A stretch of 64,000 bases of DNA. Origin: Sporodiniella umbellata (lineage: Eukaryota; Mucoromycota; Mucoromycetes; Mucorales; Rhizopodaceae). Each line of letters opens with the position of its first letter. Positions within the stretch are counted from its first letter, which is position 1. The notes under the pieces were generated by a model that ran no database searches, had not been told where the DNA came from, and saw nothing but the letters and a program-made list of their open reading frames with translations. Location: assembly GCA_025677835.1 (NCBI GenBank), contig JAIXMR010000050.1, positions 62,001-126,000 of the forward strand, given 5' to 3'. A program made the position numbers and the translations under genes. Of the stretch, positions 47,541 to 59,820 are shown in pieces.

Positions 47541-48471
47541 AATGTGTCAATAGGTGGACTAGCAAAGTCGTTTCTTATTTTTTAAAAAATAAAAAAATAA
47601 AAAAGAAAGAAAAAAATAAATAAAAAAAATAGATAAAAAGGAAAAATAAAATAACAAACTAAAATACAAAAATAATTAAATAAGGGGTCAAAGGAGAGAC
47701 AAACAAAGACAAATAACTAAAAATATCAAAAAAGGACGGAGAAAAACTTTAAAGGAACGTGAAAATCTCTTTTTTTTTTTTTTCTCTATCCTCAAAATGC
47801 ATTCGAATAGGTTAGTTTATAAATAAAAACAAAGACGTACATTCTAATTTCAATTCTAAATTTTTTTATTTTTTTATTTTTTTTTTTTTTTTATTATTTT
47901 TCCCTAAACGCTTGCCTTCTCCCTGGACTTGAGGTCCGTTCAAACTCCATTCTAGATGGTCCACCCCTTAAAGCAGTCCAAACAGGGAGGCAATCCTTTT
48001 GGATAGATCTAATATATATGGAGATTCCCATACGGTTACACCGGTTGTCACTTTACCGTCAAGTTTCATTCTCGTTTTTACAACACCGCCTCATGCCTTG
48101 TTCGATGTCGCTTTTCAAACAGAGACACTTTGCATCCAATTGTCTGTGCAGGTAGTTTTGTGTCTTTAGTGCTCTGGCCGCACGTCATCTGTACTCTTCC
48201 GCACTTTTCTCTCTTTCATTGTCCACAACATTCTCTGTGTTTACTTTTTGGCTTAGGGTAACCACCATGCATATGTGACACCTTGCGCTTAAGCTTTTTG
48301 TCAAACCACGCTCTCTTTCTTTCCGAAGCATGCCGACCTTGCCTAGATGTCTGTGAGCTTGGCTATGCTATGGACAAAAGGAATAAAAAGGCAAAAAGGG
48401 TTTTGGCCCCCCGGTTTGTTGTGTTTTATTAAAAAAAAAAATAATAATAATCATTGTCATGAAAAGGGTGT
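47541..48471. other. Intergenic region, Cdc24-like promoter and RPL5 3' flank
   Basis: About 930 bp. The part next to the Cdc24-like ATG (47570-47660) is a long A/T-rich block with AAATAAAA repeats, followed by T runs at 47769-47783 and 47866-47892. The rest (47930-48420) is of mixed composition with stops in all frames. No RNA gene recognised. Confidence 0.5.
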
Positions 48472-49712
48472 TTAAGCACTGAAAGCAGCCTTAGCAGCAC
48501 GGACCTTAGATTCACGTTGCTTCTTGGTAAGACGAGCTTGCTTCTTGTAGTGTTGAGTGGTCTTCTTTTCCTTCTTTTCGGCAGGCATGGGGTTTTCACG
48601 GATAGCGGCGTGAGCTTCAGTGTACATGTCTTCGACAGCATCGGAGGTGATGCCGTTCTTGATGAAGGTAGCGAATTGCTTCTTGTAACGTTCTTCATCT
48701 TCTTCTTCGAGGTATTCCATGTATTCAGCAACATGGACACCAAAGATGTAGTTACGGAGAAGTTCATCATCGTTGGTCTTGGATTCGATATCGAAACCAG
48801 GGAAACGGTTACCGCTGTGGGGAACAAAGATACCACCATCAGAAGCACCCTTCATAGCACCAAACACACGGGCACCAGTGGAAGTACGAGCCAAACCGAC
48901 ATCAAGGAAAGCCTTGAAAGGACGGGGAGCTCCTTCAGCAGCTTCGATCATTTGAACGGTACCGTCAGGTTCAGCAAAACCTTCGTACTTGTCAGCCAAA
49001 CCGAGCTTGGTCAAAGTACGACGGGCCAACAACAAACCGGTAGCATAGGCAGCGGCCCAGTTGGTCAAACCACCCTTAATACCGTAACGGGGTAATTCGT
49101 GAGCATAGGCAGCAGAGAGAACAAAATCACCTTGGAGCTTAGCATAGATGATTTGACAGACAATGTCCTTGTTGGTGAAACGAACAACCAATCTGTACTT
49201 GGGAGAGTTGTACTTGTTCTTGGCTTGAACCACAAGTCTCTTACGAGCATAGTAATCAGTCTTACCCTCTAAGAAAAAATTTTTTTTTTTTTTTTTGCGA
49301 AAAAAAACTCGGTCAGTTGCCTTATTCTTTCCTATCTACTTCACGTTCTCGTTTACCTCTTCTTCTACGGTACTTGACTTGGTAACGCTTGAAGTAAGCC
49401 TTGTTCTTTTGTTGCTTAACGAAGGGCTACAGGAAAAATAATGACGGTTAAACCCAAAATTTCTACTCTTTGCTTATTCAAACGCTTGTATAAACACAGA
49501 CACACACACACACACATACAAAAGGCGTAGTCCCTCCTGTTTCAATTCCCCATCCAATGTTGAAGGATGCTAAGTTGAATTAACATTGCTTATTTTTTTT
49601 TTTTTTTTTTTTTTGAAAGATATCAATCCATCATCCATCCACTGTAATGCCCATGTATGTGTATGTATATGTATCTATAGATATGCGTGTATTCAAGTTT
49701 GATATATACCAT
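48472..49712 (-). CDS. RPL5: 60S ribosomal protein L5 (uL18)
   Basis: Exons 49710-49712, 49357-49426 and 48472-49268 give 289 residues. It binds 5S rRNA in the large subunit. Exon 2 and the start of exon 3 encode [20 protein letters not shown] and [16 protein letters not shown], the invariant N-terminus. Further blocks are [41 protein letters not shown] and [17 protein letters not shown], and the C-terminus is basic. Because the family begins M-P/A-F, the only fitting model puts the ATG alone in exon 1 (ATG followed at once by GTATAT), then a 283-nt intron (49427-49709). That start is inferred; the rest is certain. Confidence 0.92.
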
Positions 49713-50036
49713 TTCGACTAATGTGGTTAAAAAAAAGGAAGGAGTCTTGACAGCACAGAGTTCGTTCTTGTCTTTGACCGTAATTCAAGTGCGCTTCTTT
49801 CCCCTCAGGTCTTTGTTCGGCGCTTTTTTTTTTTTTTTTTGGGTGGTTTGGGCCGGATTGGCAGTCACTTTGGGCTCAGAAAAAAAAAAAAAAAAAAAAA
49901 AAAAAATCAACGAAACATCGGAAAAATAATTTTGAAAATAAGGAGAGAGAGATTTTTATATATAGCGTCAATTATGTACAAACAAAGTATTAAGTGAATG
50001 AGGAGGGGTAAAAAGAAAAAAAAAAAAATTTTTTTT
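49713..50036. promoter_or_regulatory. RPL5 upstream region
   Basis: About 325 bp between the proposed RPL5 start and the Alba-gene stop. T run 49824-49841 and A run 49880-49906 lie 110-200 bp upstream of the start codon. Such dA:dT tracts are common in promoters of highly expressed fungal genes. No defined factor site is seen. Confidence 0.4.
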
Positions 50037-50558
50037 CTATTCGTAAGCAGCAGGACCCAAAGGCACTTGGTGGCCTGAAGTGGACTCAAGATCAGGCAAA
50101 ACGTCGATGGATAGGTGAATAATAATCACTGGGATTTTCTTTTTCAGTTGAATACTAAACACGCGCAATAAGTCAATAACAGTTGGATAGATAAACAAAT
50201 ACCTTTCTAATCCCTTTGGTTGGCCCTCGATAGGATCCCATTGTTCTACTACCTCATCTGTACCAAGCTGTGTGTACTGGTGTAAGGTGCCCATCATCTT
50301 TCTTTTAATGATCTCCACCACAGTTACTGCCTTGTTCACAGATGATCCTTTGCCTACAAGCACAATCGACTTTTGTTGTTCTTCCTGTTCTATCCGTATC
50401 AGGACAGCTTCTTTCGTACTTGTTTTATACCTGAAGCTTTTTTAACCCTACTTCCACATACGTATTGATCTTGCTGTGTGTTATACGTATTTCATTGACT
50501 CCTGCCGGCTTTTCTTCTTTACTCTCTATTGACTTTGCACTTCTCTGATAGTTCTCCA
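50037..50558 (-). CDS. Alba-domain protein, RNase P/MRP Rpp25/Pop6-like (5' end unresolved)
   Basis: Exons 50431-50558 (5' incomplete), 50203-50384 and 50037-50154 give 142 visible residues. The Alba fold is clear: NEIRITHSKINTYVEVGLKK, then LVGKGSSVNKAVTVVEIIKR, the canonical GxGxAxxKAVxVAEIIKR element, followed by GTLHQYTQLGTDEVVEQWD. Eukaryotic Alba proteins of this type are subunits of RNase P/MRP. Introns are 46 and 48 nt; the second is a multiple of three without a stop. The frame upstream of 50558 has no ATG before a stop and an acceptor sits at 50559-50560, so an upstream exon must supply the start. One option is that it contributes only the A of a split ATG before TG-GAG-AAC. Confidence 0.8.
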
Positions 50559-51809
50559 CTAAAATAGAATAAGTCTCGTTTCAATAATAATAATAATAAT
50601 AAAAAAAAAAAGTTTTCAGTCTCTGGTTCATTTTGGTCTCATAGATGCTAAGGGTTACGTTTTCTTTTCTTTTTTTTTTTTTTGTAAAATGAAAACAAGA
50701 GGGTTGTGTATAGACGCGGTGTAGATAAAGACTCTCTTTGTCAGAGAGCGATCTTGCTTCCGATATCCATCCCAATGACAAGTTCTAAGGTACATTTGGA
50801 TTCATTGACAGAAGCTTGTTTGTCAATATTGAGCCATCCTTTACCAGCAATGTGTTTACTTCTTAAATCATAGTTGGTCTAACAATCACTCACTCGCTCT
50901 TTGTTTGGCCTTACGCTTTATATTCATTTCTTTTGAAAATAAAGCAAGATTTCAAACATTGTCGCGTCATTGACACAACACACTCTAGTTCTTTTTTCTC
51001 ACAAAAAGAGAGTAGAAAAACGAAGCATCTCGAACCTTTTACGGAATCATCCTTTTACTTTTTTTTTTCTTTTTTGGCTGACGCCAACTTTTTCTAATAA
51101 TAATAATAATAAAACACCTTACTTTTACGTTCTAAAGAAAACAAATAGGAAAAAAGAGAAAAAAATTTTTTTTTTTTTTTTTTTGGTAGAGTTCATATGA
51201 GTTTCAAATTGACTGAATGGGATGTCTAGAACAAACTAGCAACCGAGAAAAGCATAGGACGAATAAAGACTTGGGTTAAAAACGATTACCAAGCAAAAGA
51301 TGACTTAATAAGACATTCAATGCAAGCCATCGAACCATAAAGAAATCCTTAGTTGAGAAACTGTTGTAACTATTAAAAACAACCTTAAAAAGTATAGGAA
51401 AAGAATGATGGGAGGGTGAAACACAAATAGAATAGGCTTGGAAAATGCAAGCATCTGTTGAGAGTTTTATTATTATTATTATTATTGTCACTATTATCAT
51501 TATTATTGTTGTTGTTGGTGCATTTGACAATACAAAAGTATGTCTGTGCATGATTTTGTGTAATCCGGACTTGTTATGCAGAGCACAAACATAGTTGACA
51601 TATTAGCTGTCCCTTGTACTAACACTTTGTATAAGAAATCAAAAAAAAAAAAAAAAAAAAAAAAACCGTGAGTAGTCAATCTACCTTTCTATTAAGCCAA
51701 AATGTTTTGAATAAAATAGAAAGGCTATGAAATAAAAGACACTATGTAAGTCATGTCTATTTTTTTCCTTTTTTTTTTTTTCTTACCCCTTAACCTTTTC
51801 TAAAAGTCA

Positions 51810-51853
<44 letters not shown>

Positions 51854-51878
51854 CATTTTGAATCCAACAAACCTTGTC
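50559..51878. other. Divergent intergenic region, Alba gene / mitochondrial RNase
   Basis: About 1.3 kb. It must contain the missing first exon of the Alba gene (minus strand, probably within 50560-50850). TAA/TTA microsatellites occur at 50583-50600, 51097-51113 and 51464-51487. A 26-nt A run is at 51640-51665 and a 43-nt T run at 51811-51853 ends only 25 bp before the exoribonuclease ATG. No other ORF or RNA gene recognised. Confidence 0.5.
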
Positions 51879-54635
51879 ATGCTTCGACTGTTAGTTAGAC
51901 AGGCAACTCGTCATGCGAGTCGATCTTCACTATTCTGTCAAATTGCTCGGTCAAAACATAGTCTTGCTTCAACGGCTGTGCCTATTTCAAAAGATCTAGC
52001 AGAGATCAAAACATCCAACACTCTCGCAGTCGATCCTGTCAAACTGCCATCGACTAATCACTTGGTTTTTAAAATCGGCGATTACGTAGAAGCTGTGAGG
52101 TAGATAATAGACTGGGTTTATTACCATGACCTGATTTTTTTTTTTTTTTTTTTTTTTTTGGTGAATAGAGGAAATCAATATAGCGGTTTGGTAGTAGGCG
52201 TTCGACAAGCCAGTGGCAAATTACAACGTGTGACTCTATTGCTTCGAAATGGAAAGAAACTGACATTCATGAGCGATTCTATTTTATTCTGTGCTCCTTC
52301 TTTTGACCGATCCATCCGATTACCTCCGGGTGTCAGTCAACTCAGCCTTCTTTCCCAAGATGTAGATGGGGTGTTGGAAGAGATCCCTCAAGAGTACACT
52401 CGGGTTGTTGCCGACTATCAGATAAGACTGAGGCTAGGTAGAGCTCAAGCACACATGAAACTTCTTTCACTTCCTGCTGCCTTTGAGGGGAAAAGCAGCG
52501 TATCCTTAGATAGTCTGTCCGAATTCGTATTTCAGTCCAAAGAGGCCAACTATCGCCATATCGTCTTTAACCATCTTCTGTCTGAGAACATAAAGTTTGT
52601 ACCTGCCAGTTCCACAATGGGGTCTGAGGATTGGATCCTGCGTAGTCCAAAAGAGATTAAACGGATCAGTACTGTCATTGCAGCCATCCGAGGCCGAACC
52701 CCAGATTACATACAGTTTCTTTCAAAGGTACGTATCATGCTCCAGTTCTATCAAAGCCATGCGGATCCTTTGCTCGGCACCATCCCCTCTCAGGCTGTAG
52801 ACGTCTTCTCTCGCTCAGCACCCATTCTGACTGACATGGACCGTGATTTCTTAAACTTTGTGACGGACTGGGTACGCTCCCCAAATTCGATCGATACCTC
52901 CCCCTATGAAGTCTTTGTGCCCAATTTGCTCAAAGCATTGAAGGTCTATGACAACCTGTTCTTTGACAAAACGCTTGCTACGCGTTTCTTGACAGAGATG
53001 GGGATGTTCAAACCTTGGGATAACGTTCAGATGTTGAGTAAGGGCCATGTGGCAGAAGAATTCTTTTGGACAGACCGTGCCAAAGAGGCAGACAGCAAGA
53101 TGGCTCAGTACGCCAATGCCTTTCTCTCAGGTGAACAACCGGATCCTGCAGATATCTGTGGCTCGATCCGTCACGATTTTGGCGATTTGCCAGTATACAC
53201 GATTGATGACCCCTCAGCCAAAGAAATTGACGACGGTGTCTCGATTGAACAGATACCAGGTGAAGATGCCACTTGGCTTCATGTACACGTAGCTGATCCC
53301 ACAACCTATATTCACCCAGAACACGAACTGGCCCCTTTGATTCAACGTCGTGTGGAAACTCTCTATCTAACTGAACGTCATTTCCCTATGTTGCCCGAAT
53401 CGCTTTCCTCCAAGAAATTCAGTTTGGGCGATACTGCACAAAAGAATGCAAACGGACAGCAAAATGCCATGACCTTCAGTACCAAAGTTAGCCGAGAAGG
53501 CGAGCTCCTGGACTATACCGTACGCCCTAGTTTGGTCAAGAATGTGCGCAAGGTATACTACGATGATGTTGACCGCTTGCTTTCCCCCATCGCTCGCATC
53601 GACTCAGAGCCTCTGATCGATACTCGCAGGTCGTTTTCTCACCCTTCAGATGTGCTGTTTAGCAAAAACACATACAAGGATACACTCCAACCCACTTTTG
53701 AAAAGGATCTCCTCGCTCTTTACGAACTCTCCCAACGCCATCTGACTGCGCGTGTTCGACAAGGTGCCATTGCTTTTGCAAGACCCTCACCTACCATCAG
53801 TATTCTTCAAGAACTTGATCTGCCCGCAATTCAATACAACGTGCCCGAGTATGCCTCCTCGCTTCCTCCGCTCCGTCTCAGCCTTTCTAATTTCCACCGC
53901 TCCCCTTCCCGTCAGATGGTGGCAGAGACCATGATCATGGGTGGCCGTGTGGCCAGTCTATTTGCCCGCGATCAAGGCATCAATATCCTTTACCGTTCGC
54001 AGGTTTGGCCAGCCGATGCTTCTCCAGGAGACCTCGCACTCCGTCAGAAGCTCTCTGAAGCCTGCGATCCAAACACAGGCTTTCTTGGCTACCGAGAAGC
54101 GCTTCCTTTCATGCGTATTTTCCCACCTGCCACCCTAAGCACAACGCCAGGACTACCCCATGCCACCATGGGTATCCAGGACGGCTATAGTAAAGTGACC
54201 TCACCCCTGCGTCGCTACACGGACGTACTTGCTCATTGGCAAATCAAGGCGCATCTTTTGAAAGAGAAGGCCTTCTTCACGCGTCAACAGCTGGACGCAA
54301 TGATTCCCACTCTCGAAACACGCGCCAAACGATTGAAGGCATTACAGAAACAAAATACTGATTTTTGGGTGGTGCATCTGATCCATCGCCTCAGCGCCGA
54401 CGCACTCTCCCTCCGGAATCGTACTTGGGACTGTACGATCAACACCGTAAACGAGAACGCATTAACTCAGCTCGGAGGAAATATGGTGGTTGCCTTTGGT
54501 ACCCTTCTGGATTTCGGTATTCGAGCACGTATCGAAAATGTTCCAAGACAACTTGATTTAGGAGAGACGGTCAAAGTACGTATCTCTAAAATTGATCAAA
54601 CAGACGGTAGAATCTCCTTGCAGCTTGCTGAATAA
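51879..54635 (+). CDS. Mitochondrial RNB-domain exoribonuclease (Dss1/Cyt-4-like)
   Basis: Exons 51879-52099 and 52169-54635 give 895 residues. The N-terminus MLRLLVRQATRHASRSS is Arg/Ser-rich without acidic residues, a typical mitochondrial presequence. The RNB domain begins RHDFGDLPVYTIDDPSAKEI, followed by DDG, VHVADPTTYIHPEHE, and MPESL-type block FPMLPESLSSKKFSLG. The C-terminal part has YSKVTSPLRRYTDVLAHWQI and an S1-like end (KVRISKIDQTDGRISLQLAE). In yeast the relative Dss1 is the 3'-5' nuclease of the mitochondrial degradosome. One of the four acidic positions of RNase II is Glu here (AKEIDD), as I recall it is in this subfamily. The intron (52100-52168) has a T run before its acceptor. 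Confidence 0.9.
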
Positions 54636-54912
54636 AATGCTTTGTGCTGGTCACCACCACCATCCTTCAAGCTGATCTTGTTGTTTTCTTTATATAGCAA
54701 TAAAATAATCTCAAAAACAAACATACCTTCACTGCATCGCTTCTAACAAATGTAACTCAAAAGCTTAAAAAACGTGTCTGTCATATCAAAATGTCTCCCT
54801 TTCAACACTATCCTTTCAAACTCAGGGTGTTAAATAAAAAAAAAAAAAAAAAAAAAAAAAAAGCTTGTAAATTTTTTCATCTCCTTTTTTTTTTTTTTTT
54901 TCATTCAAAAAG
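54636..54912. promoter_or_regulatory. CCT5 upstream region
   Basis: About 280 bp between two plus-strand genes. Contains an A run (54837-54862) and a T run (54887-54901) immediately before the CCT5 ATG; an AATAAAATAA segment near 54700 may be the poly(A) signal of the RNase gene. Confidence 0.35.
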
Positions 54913-56780
54913 ATGTCTAATCCTCAAATCGATCCTAACTCTGCCGTTTATGCTACTGACGAATATGGTAGACCTTTCATCATTGTTCGTGAAGGTCAAC
55001 AAAAGTCCAGATTGCACGGTTTAGATGCCATCAGAGTAAGAATAAATAATAACAAAAAAAAAAAACACGTGTAGTTTAGTAACCAAGTCATCTCTCTTTT
55101 TTTTTTTTTTTTTTTTTAGTCTCACATCTTGGCCGCTAAAGCTGTTACAAGCATCATCAAGTCTTCATTAGGACCTCGAGGTTTAGACAAGATTTTAATC
55201 TCTCCTGATGGTGATATTACAGTTACCAACGATGGAGCTACTATTCTGGATCAAATGTCAGTTGAACATCAAATTGCTAAATTATTGGTTCAACTTTCCA
55301 AGAGTCAAGATGATGAAATTGGTGATGGTACCACAGGTGTTGTTGGTAAGTTCAATCTCGAGTCATTTCTTGGTGCAAAGTTCTCATCTTTTTTTTTTTT
55401 TTCAAAGTTTTGGCTGGATCCTTGTTAGAACAATGTGAACAACTTTTAGATCGTGGTATTCATCCCATTCGTATTGCGGATGGTTTCGAACGTGCTTGCG
55501 CTGTTGCTGTTGAACATTTAGACAAAATTTCAGATACCATTGAATTCAGCAAAGACAACTTAGAAAACTTAAAGAAGACTGCTATGACTAGTTTAGGCAG
55601 TAAAATGTAAGCTTTTTTTTTCAATGTTTTTTTTTTTTTTTTTTTTTTTTTCTTAATTGTTTCTAATGCTTCTATTCTTTTTCATAGCGTATCCAAATGC
55701 CACGAACAATTTGCTGATATTGCAGTTGATGCCATTTTGTCAGTTGCCGATTTGGAAAGAAAGGATGTTGATTTCGAATTGATTAAGGTAGACGGCAAAT
55801 TGGGAGGATCTTTAGAAGACACACTTCTGGTTCACGGTGTTGTTGTAGACAAGGATATGTCGCATCCTCAAATGCCTCGCGAAGTGCGTGATGCCAAACT
55901 TGCCATCTTGACCTGTGCTTTTGAACCTCCTAGACCCAAGACAAAGCATCAATTGGATATCACCAGTGTAGAGGAATACGAAAAATTGAAGGCTTACGAA
56001 CAAGAAAAGTTTGAAACGATGATCCAACAAGTCAAAGACTCGGGTGCTAACTTGGTCATCTGTCAATGGGGTTTCGATGACGAAGCTAATCACTTGTTGT
56101 TGCAAAACCAATTGCCTGCTGTGCGTTGGGTCGGTGGCCCTGAAATCGAATTGATTGCCATTGCTACCAACGGTCGTATCGTGCCCCGTTTCGAAGACCT
56201 TTCAGCTGACAAACTTGGTAAAGCTGGTGTTGTACGTGAGTTGACCTTCGGTACTACCAAAGATAAAATGCTGGTAATTGAAGAATGTGCTAATACCCGT
56301 GCTGTCACTGTTTTTGTTCGTGGTGGTAACAAGATGATTATCGATGAAGCCAAGCGTTCTCTTCATGACGCTATGTGCGCCGTTAGAAACTTGGTCCGTG
56401 ACAACCGTGTTGTTTATGGTGGTGGTGCTGCTGAAATCAGTTGCTCTTTGGCCATTTCCAAGGTAGCTGATGATATCTCGTCTATTGAACAATACGCCAT
56501 GCGCGCCTTTGCCGACGCTTTGGATGCCACGCCCCTTGCTTTAGCTGAAAACTCTGGTTTGCCACCTATTGCCACTTTGGCCGAGGTCAAGTCTGAACAA
56601 GCCACGACAAACAATGCCCAGTTAGGTGTAGACTGTCTTTACAAGGGTTCCAACAATATGAAGGATCAACACGTTTACGATCCTCTTATCTCCAAGCGTC
56701 AACAGTTCTTGTTGGCTACCCAACTTGTCAAGATGATCTTGAAGATTGACGATGTTATTACCACTACTGAACAGATGTAA
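54913..56780 (+). CDS. CCT5: Chaperonin TRiC/CCT subunit epsilon
   Basis: Exons 54913-55035, 55120-55345, 55408-55606 and 55688-56780 give 546 residues. It is a subunit of the cytosolic group II chaperonin that folds actin and tubulin. The apical and ATPase blocks are intact: [39 protein letters not shown] (split by intron 2), [10 protein letters not shown], and [15 protein letters not shown] near the C-terminus. The epsilon identity is supported by the N-terminal [20 protein letters not shown] and by RLHGLDA. All three introns have T runs directly before the 3' splice site or in the middle. The gene converges with IMP dehydrogenase. Confidence 0.95.
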
Positions 56781-57619
56781 AATAAAGAAAACAAAGCAAC
56801 AATCAAAATCAAAAAGCATTCATCGTTAATAAAAATATATAAAAAGAATTAAACTCTATTGTAAAATGTTCAAAACAAATTGTCTTTCAAAATCTTCTTT
56901 ATTAAAACGGTACACTAAGTGAACTGATGAATCAATAAGAAAAAGGAGTGTTTTGGCTGATTCATAAACAGCTGCTTATATCAAGTATCACTTTGTTCCT
57001 CTACTAGGCTTTCTTTGTTTTCATTGTCACTCCTATCGCAAAGCTACCGAGCTGCCTGTGTATATCAAGGTTTTCATTTGGTTTGTCGTGATAATTGTGA
57101 GGTCTATTGGATATTCCATAGATAAAAAGCCTCAGTCCTTTCGATTACAGTAAAAAGAATGTGCCTGTTTCTTAGTCTAGTCTTCACTGTAAGTACAGTA
57201 AGAAAAATGCAGAGTGTCAACACAGTTTGAGCGTGTAATGACAAGGGCTATGGCTTTGGGCTGTTTTGGTATATCCTGCACAATTTTTAGGTTCTTTTTT
57301 AAAGCACATGCCCATAACTAAAGCTATGACGAAAAGCCATATAAATTTTGGAGATATTTATCGTATTTGAGACATATAAAAAAAAAAAAATCATTGCTCT
57401 CGTTATAAACATAGCTACCAAAGAATGATAGATGAATTGATTTTTAAAGGCATTACTGTGACAATATCATCCATCTTTGGTTGAAAGCCTATTTTCAAGA
57501 CGGGCTTTTTTTTTTTTGGTGAATATGCTTAGGTTATCAAGGTCTATCTAGTTTTGTGTTTAATTTTATTTTTATATACAACAATTTCCAAAAATGAAAT
57601 TAAAAAAAAAAAGAAAAAC
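56781..57619. other. Convergent spacer CCT5 / IMP dehydrogenase
   Basis: About 840 bp. AATAAA-type signals follow each stop (56780-56790 side and the IMPDH side near 57595). Short A/T runs occur at 57379-57391 and 57508-57519. No gene or RNA recognised. Confidence 0.5.
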
Positions 57620-59253
57620 TTAAGAGAAAAGCTTCTTTTCGAAAGAGTGAAGACCATGAACGCCACCTTCCATTTGAGCAGCAGCAGTACGCTTTTCAAA
57701 GCGAACCTTTCCATCGTAAACGGACTCTCTCAAGTCAGAGACACTTGTACAGCCAATGTCTTGCAAGGAGTGTTGAACACCAGTGACGAGATAACCAACG
57801 AACTTGCGAGCGCTGCCCTTATCCAATACGTTACCAACAACGCCTTGGGCAACCTTGACAGCATCTCCTTCCGAGAAATAACGCTTTGTGGCAGCATTTC
57901 CATCCTTACCAGATTTTTGGCTCATAGCATCAATTGAACCCATACCACGATAGCGCTTAAGACGTTGTCCTTCGTGATAAAAGTACTCACCAGGAGTTTC
58001 ATTCGTACCAGCCAAGAGACCACCCATCATGACAGCACCAGCACCAAGAGCAAGGGCTTTGACAATGTGGCCTACATTACCAACACCACCATCAGCAATA
58101 GTAGGAACGCCGAAACGACGAGCGAATTCGGAGACACGATAAACAGCAGTGGCTTGAGGACGACCGCAAGCCATGACTTCTTGAGTGATACAGATAGAAC
58201 CCGAACCCATACCAATACGAAGACCATCAGCACCGGCTTCGATCAAGTTGGCAGCCTGTTCACGAGTGACAACGTTACCAGCAATGACATCCAGCTTGGG
58301 GAAGTGTTGCTTGGTCCAGCGGACCATCTCAATTTGGTAGATAGAATTACCTTGAGAAGAATCCAAGACAACAACATCCAAACCGGCTTCGACCAAGAGA
58401 GCCAAACGTTCTTTATCGTCAGGACGGGTGCCGATAGCAGCGCCAACCAAGAGTTGCTTGGATTGAGCACTCTTGGAGGCGTTGGGGTAGTTTTGGTTCT
58501 TCAAAAGATCAGAACGGGCCAAGAGAGCAACAAGAGCGCCTTCAGCATTGACAATGGGAAGCTTACCCTTCTTGGAAGAGCATAAGATCTCGTTTGCCTC
58601 CTTCAAGGTGATACCTTCTTGACCAACAACGAGATCCTTGGTCATAATATCCTTCAAGGGGGTGTTATCGTCCGTATGGAATTGAATATCACGAGCAGTG
58701 ACAATACCAAGCAACTTGCTGTGAAGCTCACCGTTCTCTGTGATAGGAACCCCACAGAAACCAAACTTTTCCTTAATGAACTTGACATCAGAAACAGTGT
58801 GGTCAGAAGACAACACAACAGGATCCGTGATGAAGCCATTTTCAAACTTCTTGACAGCACGGACCATCTTGGCTTGTTCTTCGGGAGAACAGTTATGGTG
58901 GATAATACCAATACCGCCGGTCAACTAACATCTCTCTTTTAGCCCTTTTTACCCTCACAAAAAAAAAAAAAAAAAAAAAAACTTACAGCCATAGAAATAG
59001 CCATGTCGGCTTCAGTGACAGTGTCCATAGGAGAAGACAAAAAGGGAGTCTTAAGAGAAATGTTCTTGGTGATCTTGGACTCTAAAGAAGCTTTTTCAGC
59101 AGCAAAGTTAATGTAACCAGGCAAGACCAAGAAATCATTATAGGTCAAGCCACCGCTGATCTGTTCATCCATCAAGGCTTCAACAGAAAGACCGTCACGG
59201 CGACCGTATTCTTTTAAAACAGAATTGGCAGTAGAGGAATCAAGATAGGACAT
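57620..59253 (-). CDS. Inosine-5'-monophosphate dehydrogenase
   Basis: Exons 58987-59253 and 57620-58924 give 523 residues. It catalyses the NAD-dependent oxidation of IMP to XMP, the committed step of GTP synthesis. N-terminus: [20 protein letters not shown] and [15 protein letters not shown]; then [20 protein letters not shown]-domain pair (about 115-235) interrupts the barrel. The catalytic Cys loop is [18 protein letters not shown], with [17 protein letters not shown] for phosphate binding and SKGD-type region [16 protein letters not shown]. The flap region follows. The intron (58925-58986) is built around a 22-nt A run. A TATA-like TATAAAAG lies on the minus strand near 59338-59345, about 90 bp upstream of the ATG. 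Confidence 0.96.
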
Positions 59254-59820
59254 TTATTTAAATAAAAAAAAAGGGTGGAAAATTTGGAGGGGAATAGGTT
59301 TCCCCCCTTCAAAAAAGAGATCGAAAGACGCAAGGTCTTTTATACTTTTACCGCTCTAAAAAAAAAATTTTTTGTGAAACTAGTGACTTGCATCTTGATT
59401 ACTTTTGATTGGTAGGTGCTAGTGCCGTGACCTAGTTATCTACCTGCAACGTTTGCACAAACTTCGAGAGCATATGTGTAGCCAAACCTATAGCTTTTTT
59501 TTTTTAATAGAATGATGACAGCTTTCAAAGAAATAGTTAATGAGAGCTGAAAAAAGAATTGCCCCAAACTTGGCTCTTTGGGTCCTTTTTGGCCAAGAAT
59601 ACCTGTACACCAAACCGCAGTGCTCTAATAGAAATTAGCTTTTTATCAAGTGACTCCAACTCTATTTTTACAGATCAGGTTGAGGTTGGTCTACATGACA
59701 TGTTGAGCAGAGTTTATTTCGATAGATTAGTTTGAAACCTATAACCGGCTCTCGCTCAGTTAACACCTGGTAACAAAAAACCATCTTTGAACGCAGATCA
59801 TCTTGACTTGGCGTAGAAGA

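Noticed and set aside
47541..48471. Possible RNA gene or small ORF in the gap next to RPL5
   Set aside because: No promoter-terminator pair, no stems and stops in all frames.
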